A stretch of DNA of 64,000 nucleotides from Chitinophaga terrae (ex Kim and Jung 2007) (GCF_900107795.1 NZ_FNRL01000027.1:1-64000), one strand, 5' to 3'; shown: positions 48,134 through 58,818, counted from the stretch's first letter. Translations and numbers: made by a program. Notes: generated by a model from the sequence alone, not told the origin.

Positions 48134-49087
48134 TCATTTACTTACGGGCGTAAACGTTTCCATGGTTACAGCCCTGTCCCTCATCACCAGCGTATCCGTT
48201 GTGGAAACTTTCATGCCAGGCAATGTAACCTGGTAGCTGAGATAAAGCGCATCCCTGTCTTTATTCCCCCAACTGTTCTTCTCTCCTCTTTTCACAAACT
48301 GCCCGCTGCCGGTCGCTGTAAAATTCCCGTTAGCGGCAGTAATCGTGCATTTGTTGTTATCATCGAACGTGAGCAGCAGTGTGCAGTAGATGTTCACGCC
48401 GTTCTTATCTTTGAAGACCACCGGAAACTCCAGTTCTTTCAGTGACCTGGTGTTTAGCTTATTCACTTCGTCATCTTCCACGTATTGCTTATGCCTTACT
48501 ACTGTCTGATCCAGCTCCCCGGTGAATACATCCTTTCCCCTGCGCAGGTAGTTGCCATGCCAGGTATTCACATACTTAACGGCATAGAGGATGAAATCTT
48601 TCCCTTTCAGTATAGAGTCGGCAAACGATTTATTGGTAATGCGCAATGGGATCACATAGGTGTTTTTAATCGCCTTCGGATCTTTGAAAAATGCGTCGGT
48701 CAGCTGTACTTCTACCCCGCCTGTCAGACCTCCTTCAGGAATAATGATGTTATTAGCCGCCAATGTAAAATAATTGGCAGGCATAGGCAGTACCTCATCT
48801 TTTCCTACACCGAATAACAAACCATTACCCAGCAGTGAATTATCTACCGCGATGCCGATACTGAGGTCTTTCTTGCTGTAGTACACACCGCCGGTTGTAG
48901 CCATGATCTTACATTTGCCCTGGTTATCCAGTTCGTTGCTGAATATATCTTCTCCGAAAGTGATGGTACGAACAGGATACTGGTACGCAAAATATACTGT
49001 CTGGTATTTGTAGTCGGGAAACGTCACCTCTTTATTGCATGCTGTAAAGGCAAGCAGCAGCATGACTGGTATTAAAAACTTCTTCAT
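48134..49087 (-). CDS. DUF1735/DUF5627-type surface lipoprotein (XusE position)
   Basis: This protein of about 317 aa has a lipobox in MLLLAFTAC when started at 49087. The N-terminal half (ITFGEDIFSNELDNQGKCKIMAT, then IPLRITNKSFADSIL) resembles DUF1735, and the C-terminal half (YLSYQVTLPGMKVSTTDTLVMRDR) a DUF5627-type beta sandwich that is common in SusCD loci. It is the fifth gene after two SusC/SusD pairs, where xylan utilisation operons encode XusE. A glycan-binding role at the cell surface is likely but not shown by the sequence itself. Confidence 0.85.
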   Translation of the reverse strand: MKKFLIPVMLLLAFTACNKEVTFPDYKYQTVYFAYQYPVRTITFGEDIFSNELDNQGKCKIMATTGGVYYSKKDLSIGIAVDNSLLGNGLLFGVGKDEVLPMPANYFTLAANNIIIPEGGLTGGVEVQLTDAFFKDPKAIKNTYVIPLRITNKSFADSILKGKDFILYAVKYVNTWHGNYLRRGKDVFTGELDQTVVRHKQYVEDDEVNKLNTRSLKELEFPVVFKDKNGVNIYCTLLLTFDDNNKCTITAANGNFTATGSGQFVKRGEKNSWGNKDRDALYLSYQVTLPGMKVSTTDTLVMRDRAVTMETFTPVSK

Positions 49088-49124
49088 CTTTACTATTTTC
49101 AAAAGTCATTTAAATTTTGTTCTG

Positions 49125-50891
49125 CTAGCGCCATCCTTTATTCTGCTCTAAAGCTCCGAACTTAAGTATCTCGCCGTACGGGATAGGACCATAAACCATG
49201 AATGGCTGGAACTGCCGGCTTTCCACGTTAATTATGGAAGGCGTGTTATTCCGGATGCTGACCCCTTTAGCGGTTTCGCTCAGCGTCATTTTCCAGCGAC
49301 GCAGGTCCCAGAAGCGGAATCCTTCAAAACAGAGTTCTATTCTTCGTTCGTTCCTGATCAGTTCTCTCATCTGGTCTTTATTGCCTTTTGCTTCTTCCAG
49401 GTAAGGATCTCCGTTTGTTGCTCCTACCCCTGCCCGTTTGCGGATCGCTTTGATCACATCATAGGCCGAGTACCCGTATTTGCCGGCGCCAACGGGCCCC
49501 CATGCTTCGTTGGCCGCTTCTGCGTAGTTGAGGAATATTTCTGTGTACCGGATATGCGGCTTGTAGTGCCGCTGATTGTTAGCGGAATTTGGATTCAGGT
49601 TTACATCCTGCCGCAGCAACTTGCGGAGATAGTAGCCTGTCCTGGTAGAAGTTTCTACTTTGTTCAGCGCGTCGTTGGTGGGTCCGTCGATCGCTGTATT
49701 GATAGCAATGTTATTAGGTCCGGCTGTACCGCCATTCACCAGTATGAACAACCTTAACCGCGGGTCTCTGCCGATATATGGGTTAGATGCGTCATACCCG
49801 CTGCCGGCACTGTTGATAGGTAATCCATTTGCCATAGGAAAAGCATCTACCAGGTTCTGAGTGGGGTTGATACGACCATTGCCGAAAAGACTTGGAGGAA
49901 AATTTGCCTGTTCCAGGTCCCGGTTATCGCCGTAGTTATTTCTCCAAAGTATTTCGTTGGGATTAGCGCCATCAGCCAGGCCGGCAATTTCAGCAGCGTT
50001 GGAATACCAGGTAAGGCCATTGGATGCCAGGGCATTGATACCACCTTTTAAGGAAATGACCTCTCCGGCATAATTAGCTGCGTCGGCCCAGGCTGTAGCA
50101 TTGCCTGTATTAAAAGCCGGGCTGGCAGCCAGCAAAGCGGCTTTAGACCTGATCGCCTTCACTATGCGGCCGGTAAGGAAACCCCGGAAAGCAGCGCCGA
50201 AGGCGCGGTTGTACTGTTCCCTGGTCACGGAGCCAAACTTCTCCGGAATAAAAGCCGGATCTGCAACGTTCTCATAATCCAGGGGCAGCAATTCATCGGC
50301 TTTATTCAAATCGCTATACACCTGTTGCATGCATGCTTCAAAAGATGCCCTGGGTTTATTGAAATCAGCTGTTGGCCCCTGTACTTCCAGGATAAGCGGT
50401 ACGCCCAATACAGCGCCGCTTTCGGAAACGCCGGCATGCGCCTGCAGCAGGTGATAATAAAACAATGCACGTAAACCGTATGCTTCTCCTTTTATCCGCA
50501 TGCGGAATAACCTGCTCACAACCGGGTCGGCTGTCCATTGAACAGTGTCAACATCCCGCAGCATAATATTCAGGTACTGAATAGCCGCATAGGCGTTGGT
50601 CCATTGGTTAAGCGGGTTATTGCTTGCCGTCCATTGCCCGTTGGCTATTTTCAGGAAGCTGTTATTCTGGTCGTTCGACACAGCATCGTCTGTAGCTACA
50701 TCGTTAAACGACCAGGAATTGGTTGGAATGCGGTTGTAGCCATTGAGTAAGATACCAAACGGCAATCCTGCATTGTTGGCCGGGTAATTCCCATTCAGAT
50801 CCTGGTTATTCTCTATTTCCGGCACCAGCAGATCTTTACAGCCAGCCAGCAAAAAAACAGATGCCAGTAAAACGATAATATTTCTTTTCAT
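49125..50891 (-). CDS. SusD/RagB-type lipoprotein (XusD position)
   Basis: This 588-aa surface lipoprotein has a signal ending in FLLAGCKDLL. Family features are the N-terminal NNAGLPFGILLNGYNRI region, the TPR-bearing helices (RIKGEAYGLRALFYYHLLQAHAG) and the C-terminal signature IRYTEIFLNYAEAANEAWG with LIRNERRIELCFEGFRFWDLRRW. It pairs with the SusC 33 bp upstream. In the xus arrangement this is the second SusD; it should present long xylan fragments to its transporter. Ligand assignment rests on gene order and on the GH10 and GH43 genes nearby. Confidence 0.93.
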   Translation of the reverse strand: MKRNIIVLLASVFLLAGCKDLLVPEIENNQDLNGNYPANNAGLPFGILLNGYNRIPTNSWSFNDVATDDAVSNDQNNSFLKIANGQWTASNNPLNQWTNAYAAIQYLNIMLRDVDTVQWTADPVVSRLFRMRIKGEAYGLRALFYYHLLQAHAGVSESGAVLGVPLILEVQGPTADFNKPRASFEACMQQVYSDLNKADELLPLDYENVADPAFIPEKFGSVTREQYNRAFGAAFRGFLTGRIVKAIRSKAALLAASPAFNTGNATAWADAANYAGEVISLKGGINALASNGLTWYSNAAEIAGLADGANPNEILWRNNYGDNRDLEQANFPPSLFGNGRINPTQNLVDAFPMANGLPINSAGSGYDASNPYIGRDPRLRLFILVNGGTAGPNNIAINTAIDGPTNDALNKVETSTRTGYYLRKLLRQDVNLNPNSANNQRHYKPHIRYTEIFLNYAEAANEAWGPVGAGKYGYSAYDVIKAIRKRAGVGATNGDPYLEEAKGNKDQMRELIRNERRIELCFEGFRFWDLRRWKMTLSETAKGVSIRNNTPSIINVESRQFQPFMVYGPIPYGEILKFGALEQNKGWR

Positions 50892-50924
50892 AAAGTGGAT
50901 GCTTGATTAGGCTAAATAGAAAGA

Positions 50925-53744
50925 TTAAAACGATCCTTTGATCCCTACGTTATACAGGCGGGTCTGAGGCGCGCTGCCAATATTCATTTCCAGTGTTTTG
51001 CGTTCCGCAGAAATTGTCAGCAGGTTGAATGCGCTGACATATGCTCCCAATTCCTTTACAACTTTTTTCTTACCCAGGCAACTGCTCAGATCATACGAGA
51101 GCTGAACCTTGGCCAGGTCTACCCGGTTGGTTTTATACAGCCAGAAATCAGAGCTGCGGAAGTTATTGTCGCTGTTGAAAGTGGTCAGGCGCGGATACTT
51201 AGCAGTTGAAGCGGTTTCCTCTGTCCAGCGGTCTCTAACCACCGCTGAATATTTATCTTCTCCATCTACCCAGAACCAGGAATTGTTTTTCATGCCATAG
51301 GCGCCATAACGGGCAACACCCAACGCAAATACGGATAAGTTCTTCCATTTTACGCCCAGGTTCAATCCTAACGTCAGCGGTGCGCCGAACCATCCGCCGC
51401 GGCCAAGGTATACTTCATCACGGGCATCTATCACCCCGTCTCCATTCTGATCTTTATATTTTATATCGCCCGGTTTAACCTGTCCGAAAGCCTGGGTGGG
51501 CGATTTGGCGATATCATCTGCATCACGGAAAAAGCCCTGGCTTTGCAGGCCCCAGATCGCGTCCAGGGGCTTGCCCTGGCGATACTGGTAATCATCTGCG
51601 TATATTTCGGCCCGTTTCGTAGCAGTGGTTTTGTAGTAAGTACCTACCACGCCGATCGAATAGCTGACATTGCGCATTTTCTTATTGAAGCTCACGCTAA
51701 AGTCAAAGCCTACCCGTTTATCGTCATTATAATTGATATAGGGAATAAAGGAAGAAGATGGAAATCCTGTGGTGAAATAAGAAGGGTAAAGCACCTCGGG
51801 TTGAATGATGTTGCCTGTAAGTTTATTCACGAAGAAATTACCTTCTGCTTTGATCAGTTGATGAAAGAAGGAACCGTCTATGCCTATACTGATCTCTTCC
51901 CTTTTCGGGAAACGCATATCCGGGTTCGCGCCTCTCCTGGATTCTGTGGCCTGTACCCCCGTTCCATCTTTCCATCCAAACCAGCTTCCCTGGGTTGTAT
52001 AGATGCCCTGGTATAAGTAGTAGGCGGAAATATCCAGGTCTGTATGCAGCACTCCTGCGGAAGCGGTTAAACGGAGATCGTCGATCGCTCCTGCATTACG
52101 CAGGAATCCTTCGTTGCTGAGCCGCCAGCCGAGCGACACGGTAGGCGAAAAAGCATTCCTGTTACCTTCGGGTAATTTCGCGCTATGCACTAATGCGCTG
52201 CTGAAATCGATGTAGTAAGTATTGCTGAAATTATATCCCACTTGCAGGCCCAGGTTGGCATTGCTGGTACGGTGATAAACTGCTGATTCCGATTGCTGGA
52301 AACCATTTACCAGCAGGATAGCGGAAAGATGATGCTTATCGCGTATTGTATTCACATAATTGAATTGCCCCGTTGCAGCAATGGTTTGGCGATACCAGCT
52401 ATTGCTGACGTTCTGGACGCCGGAGGTTGCATCCTGCCCGTATTGTGTAAGGCCTGTAATGATATCTGTTCCCGGGTCGGTACTCCACGTTGGCGCATAC
52501 ACTGCGTAGTTATTGTTGTAGGACAGGTTGTAAGAAGTGTTATAGTCCACTGCAAACGTAGCGCGGAAAGAAAGGCCTTTCAGCAGGTTGCGCAGATCTG
52601 CATTCACCCCCGTATTAAACTGGAATTGACGGCTGATATACCTGTTATTGCCTCCTGCATAGATAGCGGCAAATGGATTGGTTTGATCCAATTGCGTTCC
52701 GCCCAGGAGGTACTTTCCGTCGATAATATGATTGCTGTTCTTGGCGAGCAGGCTAATAGCCTCGTCGCCTGGTTTCAGCATATCTAAAGGAATGAGTGGT
52801 GAAAAACGGTACGGGCGCAAAGTGGCCGCGCTTCCCCAGTAATCGGTATTCACTCCTCTTCCTGTATAAAAGATAGCCGTAGCATCTACATTGCAGCTGA
52901 TATAGTCGTTCAGGTTAACATCTACGTTACCGCGCAGGTTAAGGCGATCTGACTTCCCATTTTCACGGGCCTCGCCAAAGTTAAGCAGGGAGCCGGAAGT
53001 CTGGTAACCGATGTTCGTATAGTAACGTGCCTTGTCATTACCGCCTGAGATCTCCGCGGTTGCGTCGTAGCGGCTGAAGTATTTTCTCAGATAGCTATCT
53101 GAATAATAATCCACGTTGGGATACCTGAACGGATTCTTACCTGATGCATACTGGGAGATGGTTTCAGCGCTGTATAGTTCAGGCAGCCCGTCGTTGCGCC
53201 GCGCTTCGTTGTACAGTCCCATGTACTCGGCCGACCCAAGGTATTCCGGATAGGCTTTCGGAACGTTTATACCTCCGTTCACCCTTACGTCTATACGTTG
53301 CGCCCCCGCCTTTCCTCTTTTTGTAGTGATGTATACGACGCCTTTTGCTGCACGGCTGCCATAAAGTGCCACGGCATTCACTCCTTTCAGGAAAGAGATC
53401 TGTTCTATTTCCGTGGGCAGTACATTACCGGCTTCGCGGGGCACGCCGTCGATCACCAGCAGGTAGCTGCCCATTCCCCACATGCTGTTGCCATTGAAGC
53501 CATTCACCCAACCTTCCATATTTTCCAGGCTGGAGATCATATAGTTTTGTGTCATTTGTGAAGAGACATCTACTACCCCCACGTTGCCGAGCACGTCTTT
53601 TTTATTGAGCTTCCTGAAGGCTACCTGCACTTTTTCATTACCCGGCGCATTTGATATCATAATGCCCGAAGTATCCTGTGCCTGTAATACCGGCGCTATG
53701 CTCATCAGCGCCGCAGCCGCTATTAATGCTTTTATCTGGTTCAT
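50925..53744 (-). CDS. SusC/RagA-type TonB-dependent transporter, short front (XusC position)
   Basis: This 939-aa outer-membrane transporter has a signal peptide (ALIAAAALMSIAPVLQAQ) followed almost directly by a plug region (GSYLLVIDGVPRE, ISFLKGVNAVALYGSRAAKGVVYITTKRG) and the barrel ending in the terminal Phe. The carboxypeptidase-regulatory-like domain found in most SusC proteins is missing, replaced by a short stretch with KVQVAFRKLNKKDVLGNV. The reading frame is clean, so this is a genuine short form, as the length shows. It lies 47 bp behind the first SusD and ahead of its own SusD. Confidence 0.92.
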   Translation of the reverse strand: MNQIKALIAAAALMSIAPVLQAQDTSGIMISNAPGNEKVQVAFRKLNKKDVLGNVGVVDVSSQMTQNYMISSLENMEGWVNGFNGNSMWGMGSYLLVIDGVPREAGNVLPTEIEQISFLKGVNAVALYGSRAAKGVVYITTKRGKAGAQRIDVRVNGGINVPKAYPEYLGSAEYMGLYNEARRNDGLPELYSAETISQYASGKNPFRYPNVDYYSDSYLRKYFSRYDATAEISGGNDKARYYTNIGYQTSGSLLNFGEARENGKSDRLNLRGNVDVNLNDYISCNVDATAIFYTGRGVNTDYWGSAATLRPYRFSPLIPLDMLKPGDEAISLLAKNSNHIIDGKYLLGGTQLDQTNPFAAIYAGGNNRYISRQFQFNTGVNADLRNLLKGLSFRATFAVDYNTSYNLSYNNNYAVYAPTWSTDPGTDIITGLTQYGQDATSGVQNVSNSWYRQTIAATGQFNYVNTIRDKHHLSAILLVNGFQQSESAVYHRTSNANLGLQVGYNFSNTYYIDFSSALVHSAKLPEGNRNAFSPTVSLGWRLSNEGFLRNAGAIDDLRLTASAGVLHTDLDISAYYLYQGIYTTQGSWFGWKDGTGVQATESRRGANPDMRFPKREEISIGIDGSFFHQLIKAEGNFFVNKLTGNIIQPEVLYPSYFTTGFPSSSFIPYINYNDDKRVGFDFSVSFNKKMRNVSYSIGVVGTYYKTTATKRAEIYADDYQYRQGKPLDAIWGLQSQGFFRDADDIAKSPTQAFGQVKPGDIKYKDQNGDGVIDARDEVYLGRGGWFGAPLTLGLNLGVKWKNLSVFALGVARYGAYGMKNNSWFWVDGEDKYSAVVRDRWTEETASTAKYPRLTTFNSDNNFRSSDFWLYKTNRVDLAKVQLSYDLSSCLGKKKVVKELGAYVSAFNLLTISAERKTLEMNIGSAPQTRLYNVGIKGSF

Positions 53745-53791
53745 GAATTTTTGAAATTAGAGTAAACAATACCCGGTAACAGCTGCATGTA

Positions 53792-55678
53792 TTACCAGCC
53801 CGGGTTTTGAGGAAATTCCAGGTACATGTTGGCATCAGCATTTTTCAATGGCAGCCAGTAATGTTTCTCGGAATACCTGCGCTCCAGGATCACTGTTTCG
53901 CGCAAATTGAGCACCCGGTTGTTCTTTGGATCCGCGGTACTGAAAGCAGGCGACCTATCGAACTCCACTGATTTCTTCAGGGTATACGGACTCTCGATCA
54001 GCAGCATCCATCTTCTCAGGTCATTAAACCGGTGTCCTTCGAACGAGAGCTCAACGGCGCGTTCCCGGCGTATTTCGCTCATAAACGCATCCAGTGAAGC
54101 AGTAAAACGGGCGGCTACATGTCCGGCGCCTGCACGGTCGCGGATCACGTTGACCGCATCCAGTGCTGTTTTGGTATAGTTGGGCGCTTTGCCAGCCGCT
54201 CCGCCATATCCCTGGGCTGCAGCTTCTGCATACATCAGGTATATATCGGCGAGGCGCATATAAGGCAGGTGGATGTTCAGCGCCTTATCGTAAGACCAGC
54301 CATTATCAAACCTGTTGGCGGTTATCGGGATGAATTTATAAAGCAGGTAACCGGTGCGGCTGCCGCTGCTGATATCCCTGTAACTGCCGCCGGTAAAGAG
54401 ATTGGCGTAACGGTTGTTTTCATCGGTTGTAGAACCCTGCACACATTTGACCCCATCGAAAACAATGTCGTTATAGAAACGAGGGTCCCTGTTCTTCCAC
54501 GGATAAGCAGGATCATAGCCGGATTCAGGATCGGCCTGCGTGATATCTTTGATCGGCAGGCCGTTGGCCATCCCGTAATAATCCACATAGTTGGCGGTTG
54601 GAACAAAGGTGATGGATTCTTCTGTCAGTAAAGCCGGCCCATACTGCTTGGCAGTACCGTAAGTAGAGCCATGTGCGCCGTAGTAAGGACCGCGGAAAAT
54701 GGCTTCCGTACCTCCCGGCATCAACCAGTTCTGACCTGTGCTGTAGAAATTGGTATAGTATTTTGAAAACGGCACCAGGCTGTAAGGCGCTTCGCCGCTT
54801 TCGCAGAGTTGCAGCAACTCGCCAAACGCGTCTGCCGCCTTTTTGCAATAGGTAGCTTCGTAAGTTTTGTTGCCTGTTGAAACATAATTCATCAGCGGAC
54901 TGCCGGCCCATAAGTAGTTCTTTCCAAGGTATCCCAATGCCATGATCTTGTTGATGCGCAACTGGTTCTTCCCCAATGTTCGTTTACCCGCTTCCGTATT
55001 GTCCCAGTTGGCAGGCAGGAGGTTAGCCGCCTCCCTGAAATCGGCAGCCGCTTTGTCTGCACATTCGCTGTATTTCAGGCGAGGCAGGTTCAGTTTCTGG
55101 TCGCCGGGCAATACCTTGTCGATATACGGCAGACCGCCGAAATACTGGATGAACATGAAATGGAACCAACCCCTGAAGAACAGCAACTGTCCTTTGATCA
55201 GGTTTTTCTCTTCCTGGGTTGCATCGGTGAGCTTATCCAGGTTTTCCAGCCCCATATTGGCTTTGCGGATGCCATACCAGCCCAGTTTCCAAAGCGATTT
55301 AGCGAAACGGTCGTCGTTGGTGCTGGTATTGTTCCTGTCCATCCACCCTGCCTGCCAGCCATCAAACTGCGATTGCCAACCCCAGAAATCACCATTATCT
55401 ATTTTAATGATGAAATGAAAGTCGCGGGCAGTAGATTGTATTTCATCTTCTCCCCAGTTCCAGGAATTCGTCCAGTAAGCGTTGGTAAAATCGGGGATAC
55501 AGTGATAGAGTTCTTCTGTGAAGCCCTGGAAACCTATGAAGGTTTTAAATGCGTTGTCGGCAGAGATGATAGACTGCGGCTCTTTATCCAGGAATTTCTT
55601 ACAGGATGCCAGGTTTGCGCCGATCGCTATCCCGGTCATTGCAAGCAATGTCTTTATGTACTTATTCATACGGATCAT
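53792..55678 (-). CDS. SusD/RagB-type lipoprotein (XusB position)
   Basis: This 628-aa surface lipoprotein has its lipobox in AIGANLASCKKFLDKEPQS. Motifs are LIKGQLLFFRGWFHFMFIQYFGGLPYID, the C-terminal MRLADIYLMYAEAAAQGYGG and IRRERAVELSFEGHRFNDLRRW. It follows the first SusC after only 2 bp, so the pair is translated together. In the known xus systems this partner binds decorated xylan with high affinity; here that is inferred from gene order. Confidence 0.94.
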   Translation of the reverse strand: MIRMNKYIKTLLAMTGIAIGANLASCKKFLDKEPQSIISADNAFKTFIGFQGFTEELYHCIPDFTNAYWTNSWNWGEDEIQSTARDFHFIIKIDNGDFWGWQSQFDGWQAGWMDRNNTSTNDDRFAKSLWKLGWYGIRKANMGLENLDKLTDATQEEKNLIKGQLLFFRGWFHFMFIQYFGGLPYIDKVLPGDQKLNLPRLKYSECADKAAADFREAANLLPANWDNTEAGKRTLGKNQLRINKIMALGYLGKNYLWAGSPLMNYVSTGNKTYEATYCKKAADAFGELLQLCESGEAPYSLVPFSKYYTNFYSTGQNWLMPGGTEAIFRGPYYGAHGSTYGTAKQYGPALLTEESITFVPTANYVDYYGMANGLPIKDITQADPESGYDPAYPWKNRDPRFYNDIVFDGVKCVQGSTTDENNRYANLFTGGSYRDISSGSRTGYLLYKFIPITANRFDNGWSYDKALNIHLPYMRLADIYLMYAEAAAQGYGGAAGKAPNYTKTALDAVNVIRDRAGAGHVAARFTASLDAFMSEIRRERAVELSFEGHRFNDLRRWMLLIESPYTLKKSVEFDRSPAFSTADPKNNRVLNLRETVILERRYSEKHYWLPLKNADANMYLEFPQNPGW

Positions 55679-55680
55679 GT

Positions 55681-58600
55681 TTAGAAAGTGAAATTCGCGC
55701 CGAGGTTATACCGTTTTACCGTTGGGTAAGCACCCTGCGAAGCCCAGCCGGTACCCGCGAAATTGGATTCGCGATCGTCAGGCATCTTGCTCCAGGCAGC
55801 CAGGTTATTACCGTTCAGGTATACCCGTAAAGATTCAAGACCGGCCCGCCTGATAAACCCTTTATTGAAGGTATATGCGATCTCCGCGTTCTTCAACCGC
55901 AGGTAAGAACCATCGTACATGTATTGAGTACCGCGATAATAACCGGCAGGCGTCGACAACCAGCGCGGCATAGGTACATCCGCATCCGGGCGGTCTTTTG
56001 ACCAGTAAGTGCCTTCGTTGTAAACGGTGTGCCCCTGCGATGCAAGGCTGTTGAAAACTACCTGCCTTGTTACGTTGTTCACTCCATAGAACTGCACAAA
56101 AACGCTTAGCCCTTTCCAATCCACTCCCAACGTCGCATTGTAGGTATTGGTAGGCCAACCGCTATGGCCGTAAGGGATATTATCATTCGCATCTATCACC
56201 CCGTCGCCGTTGTAGTCAACGATGTAATAGTTGCCGGGAAGTTTCTGGTTATCGTTGGTATTATGTATAGTGCTGCCATACAATTCATCCCATGTATTGT
56301 AATAGCCATGGCTTACATAAGAGTAAGCCTGCCCGATCTGCATGCCTTCTGATTTCTGGTAAGCAGGCAATAACTCAGGGTTATCGGCTTCGAGTATTTT
56401 GTTTTTGGCATGGGTCATATTCAGGTCAGACCAGAGACGGAGTTGTTTGTTAGCCTGCCAGTTGAAATGCAGTTCCAGCTCGTAGCCGCGCGAGGTTACC
56501 CGGCCCAGGTTGGCAACCGGCGGAGTAGCGCCATAGTACGAAGGAACAGACGACCTGTTAGCAAGCAGGATCTTGGAACGTTTGTCCTGGAAGAAATCCA
56601 TCTTTCCTCTTATGAACCCGTGGAACAGTTCGAAGTCCGTACCCAGGTTGATTTTCTCTGCCTGTTCCCATTGCACGTTCGGGTTACCAACGGTTGCTTC
56701 CCTGTACCAGGTGAAAGGACTTTGCTCAGCGCCTTCGCCGGTAGTGCCTAACCTGGCCCTGCCTCCATACGCCCATTCCGTCAGGTAAAGGAAACGGCCG
56801 GCAACATCATCAAAACCTGTCTGACCATAGGATGCACGGAATTTCAACAGGTCCAGGAACCGAACGTTCTTCATAAAGTTTTCGTTGGTTAAGATCCAGT
56901 TCACGCCGCCTGAAGAAAAGAAAGCGAAGCGGTAGTCGGGCGCAAATTTCTCGGAGCCGTTATACGCGCCGTTGTATTCGATCGTGTATTTATTGTTGTA
57001 AGTATAAGTGGTTCTGAACACCCAATCCTCGCGGTAAGAAGGGATCATGCTTCCATAGGCGGTAACGTTGCGGTTCAGCAGTCCCATAGCCGTCACGTTG
57101 TGTTTATCAGCAAATGTCCTGTTATAGTTCAGTTGCAGTTGATAGAAGAGGCGGCGTTGGTTGTCGGTTACCGCACCGGCAGCGGGCGTCCACTTTATTC
57201 CTTCCTGGAAATCGAAGTTGGTAACACCGTCAAATGCGCTTTTATAGAAAACATTCCCGGTTTCGGGATCTATCCATTTACGTTGCACATCATGATACAG
57301 GTCATTTACTCCCCTGTCGCTTTCCACGAACGTATTATCCATTGAGAGCGTTGCGTTAAACTTCAGTCCTTTGAGCAGCATATCCAGGCTCTGTTCAACG
57401 GTGAAGTCTGTAGTGATGCGGGTAGTGGTCTGGTATTGGATACCGCCAACCGCCAGGCTCCTGGCTGAATTTTCGGCCCTTCCTTCGTTAGGTGCAAAGT
57501 ATCCCCAGGAACCGTCGGCATACACAGGCAGGAAAACATCGGGGGCGGTTGTATATGCATCGATCCATGAACCGTATTGGTTGCCGGAAAAACCCCAGGG
57601 ACTTTTACGTACCCCATATGATCCGGCAAGGTTCACTTTGAAGAGTGTAGAAGAGGTCAGTTGAAAATCGAGGTTGGAACGGGCGTTCAACCTGGTAAAA
57701 CCAAAGCCCGGTTTATAGCCGCGTTTGTTGTCATATATCTTGAAAAGATCGCCTTCGTGGAGGAAGTCGGCGCTCGTGAAATACTTCACTGAACGGGTAC
57801 CGCCACTGATGTTAACGTTGGCATTCTGCGACATTGCATAGTCCTTGAACAAGGCTTTTGCCCAGTCTACGTTCGGGTAACGTTCCGCTTCTTCCAGGTT
57901 GGCGGGGAAGCGGTATTTGTCCAGGATCGCCTGCGGGTAGTAATTGTTCCAGCTCTCCGGTTTCAGCGCCAGTTCGTATTCTATCGCTTCGTTGATTGTG
58001 CGTAGCGCATCATACGAATCTGCTTTCCCCGGCAACTTGGATGGCGCTTTCATGATCGTATTCACGGTTGCGCGGATAGACGCCTTGCCTGTCTTTCCTC
58101 TTTTCGTAGTTATGAGAATAACGCCGTTAGCGCCCCGGGAACCGAATACGGCGGTGGCGGAAGCGTCTTTCAATACGGTTACAGTTTCTACAGACCCTAT
58201 GTCGACACTGGTCATAGGCCGTTCTACTCCGTCTACCAGCACCAGGGGGTTGCTGTTATTCCAGGTGCTGAGACCGCGGATGATGAGCCGGGGATCTTCT
58301 TCACCCGGCAACCCGGTGCTCTGGGCAGTGATCAGGCCAGGTACATTGCCGGTTAATGCGGCGCCGATATTTGAAACGCCGCCTGCCCGCTCGAGAACTT
58401 TACCGGTAGTTTGCGAAACAGCCGCCACGACGCTGGCCTGCTTTTGCCGGCCATACCCTACTACCACCACATCTTCCAGTCCCACTACATTATCTTTCAG
58501 GCTGACGGATATTTCAGAACGATTCTGGACGTTCACTTCCTGCGGCACTTTTCCTATGTAAGTGAAAACAAGTATGTGTTTGTCGGATGGCACGCGTATA

Positions 58601-58818
58601 AAGAATTTACCATCGCCATCGGTGCTGGTACTTATCTTGGTTTCTTTTACCAACACTGTGGTACCGGGGATGGGCGCTTTTTTTTCGTCCAGTACCACGC
58701 CGTGGACTACACGTGCATCCTGGGCCTGCAATGGCGAACAATCAGCGGCAATCGATAGCATTACCGCCGTCGCTACAAGCCAGTTCCACGACAACTGAGA
58801 AAGGATCTTTTTCAACAT
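55681..58818 (-). CDS. SusC/RagA-type TonB-dependent transporter (XusA position)
   Basis: This 1045-aa protein starts at the ATG at 58818, where MLKKILSQLSWNWLVATAVML begins the signal peptide; the longest frame adds 21 unlikely codons. After the signal come a carboxypeptidase-regulatory-like domain (VVHGVVLDEKKAPIPGTTVLV), a TonB-box-like EDVVVVGYG, the plug (PLVLVDGVERPMTSVDIGSVE, VLKDASATAVFGSRGANGV) and the 22-strand barrel. There is no STN domain, so it is not sigma-linked; regulation through the HTCS at 32640-36779 is likely. It is the first gene of the five-gene operon. Confidence 0.95.
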   Translation of the reverse strand: MLKKILSQLSWNWLVATAVMLSIAADCSPLQAQDARVVHGVVLDEKKAPIPGTTVLVKETKISTSTDGDGKFFIRVPSDKHILVFTYIGKVPQEVNVQNRSEISVSLKDNVVGLEDVVVVGYGRQKQASVVAAVSQTTGKVLERAGGVSNIGAALTGNVPGLITAQSTGLPGEEDPRLIIRGLSTWNNSNPLVLVDGVERPMTSVDIGSVETVTVLKDASATAVFGSRGANGVILITTKRGKTGKASIRATVNTIMKAPSKLPGKADSYDALRTINEAIEYELALKPESWNNYYPQAILDKYRFPANLEEAERYPNVDWAKALFKDYAMSQNANVNISGGTRSVKYFTSADFLHEGDLFKIYDNKRGYKPGFGFTRLNARSNLDFQLTSSTLFKVNLAGSYGVRKSPWGFSGNQYGSWIDAYTTAPDVFLPVYADGSWGYFAPNEGRAENSARSLAVGGIQYQTTTRITTDFTVEQSLDMLLKGLKFNATLSMDNTFVESDRGVNDLYHDVQRKWIDPETGNVFYKSAFDGVTNFDFQEGIKWTPAAGAVTDNQRRLFYQLQLNYNRTFADKHNVTAMGLLNRNVTAYGSMIPSYREDWVFRTTYTYNNKYTIEYNGAYNGSEKFAPDYRFAFFSSGGVNWILTNENFMKNVRFLDLLKFRASYGQTGFDDVAGRFLYLTEWAYGGRARLGTTGEGAEQSPFTWYREATVGNPNVQWEQAEKINLGTDFELFHGFIRGKMDFFQDKRSKILLANRSSVPSYYGATPPVANLGRVTSRGYELELHFNWQANKQLRLWSDLNMTHAKNKILEADNPELLPAYQKSEGMQIGQAYSYVSHGYYNTWDELYGSTIHNTNDNQKLPGNYYIVDYNGDGVIDANDNIPYGHSGWPTNTYNATLGVDWKGLSVFVQFYGVNNVTRQVVFNSLASQGHTVYNEGTYWSKDRPDADVPMPRWLSTPAGYYRGTQYMYDGSYLRLKNAEIAYTFNKGFIRRAGLESLRVYLNGNNLAAWSKMPDDRESNFAGTGWASQGAYPTVKRYNLGANFTF

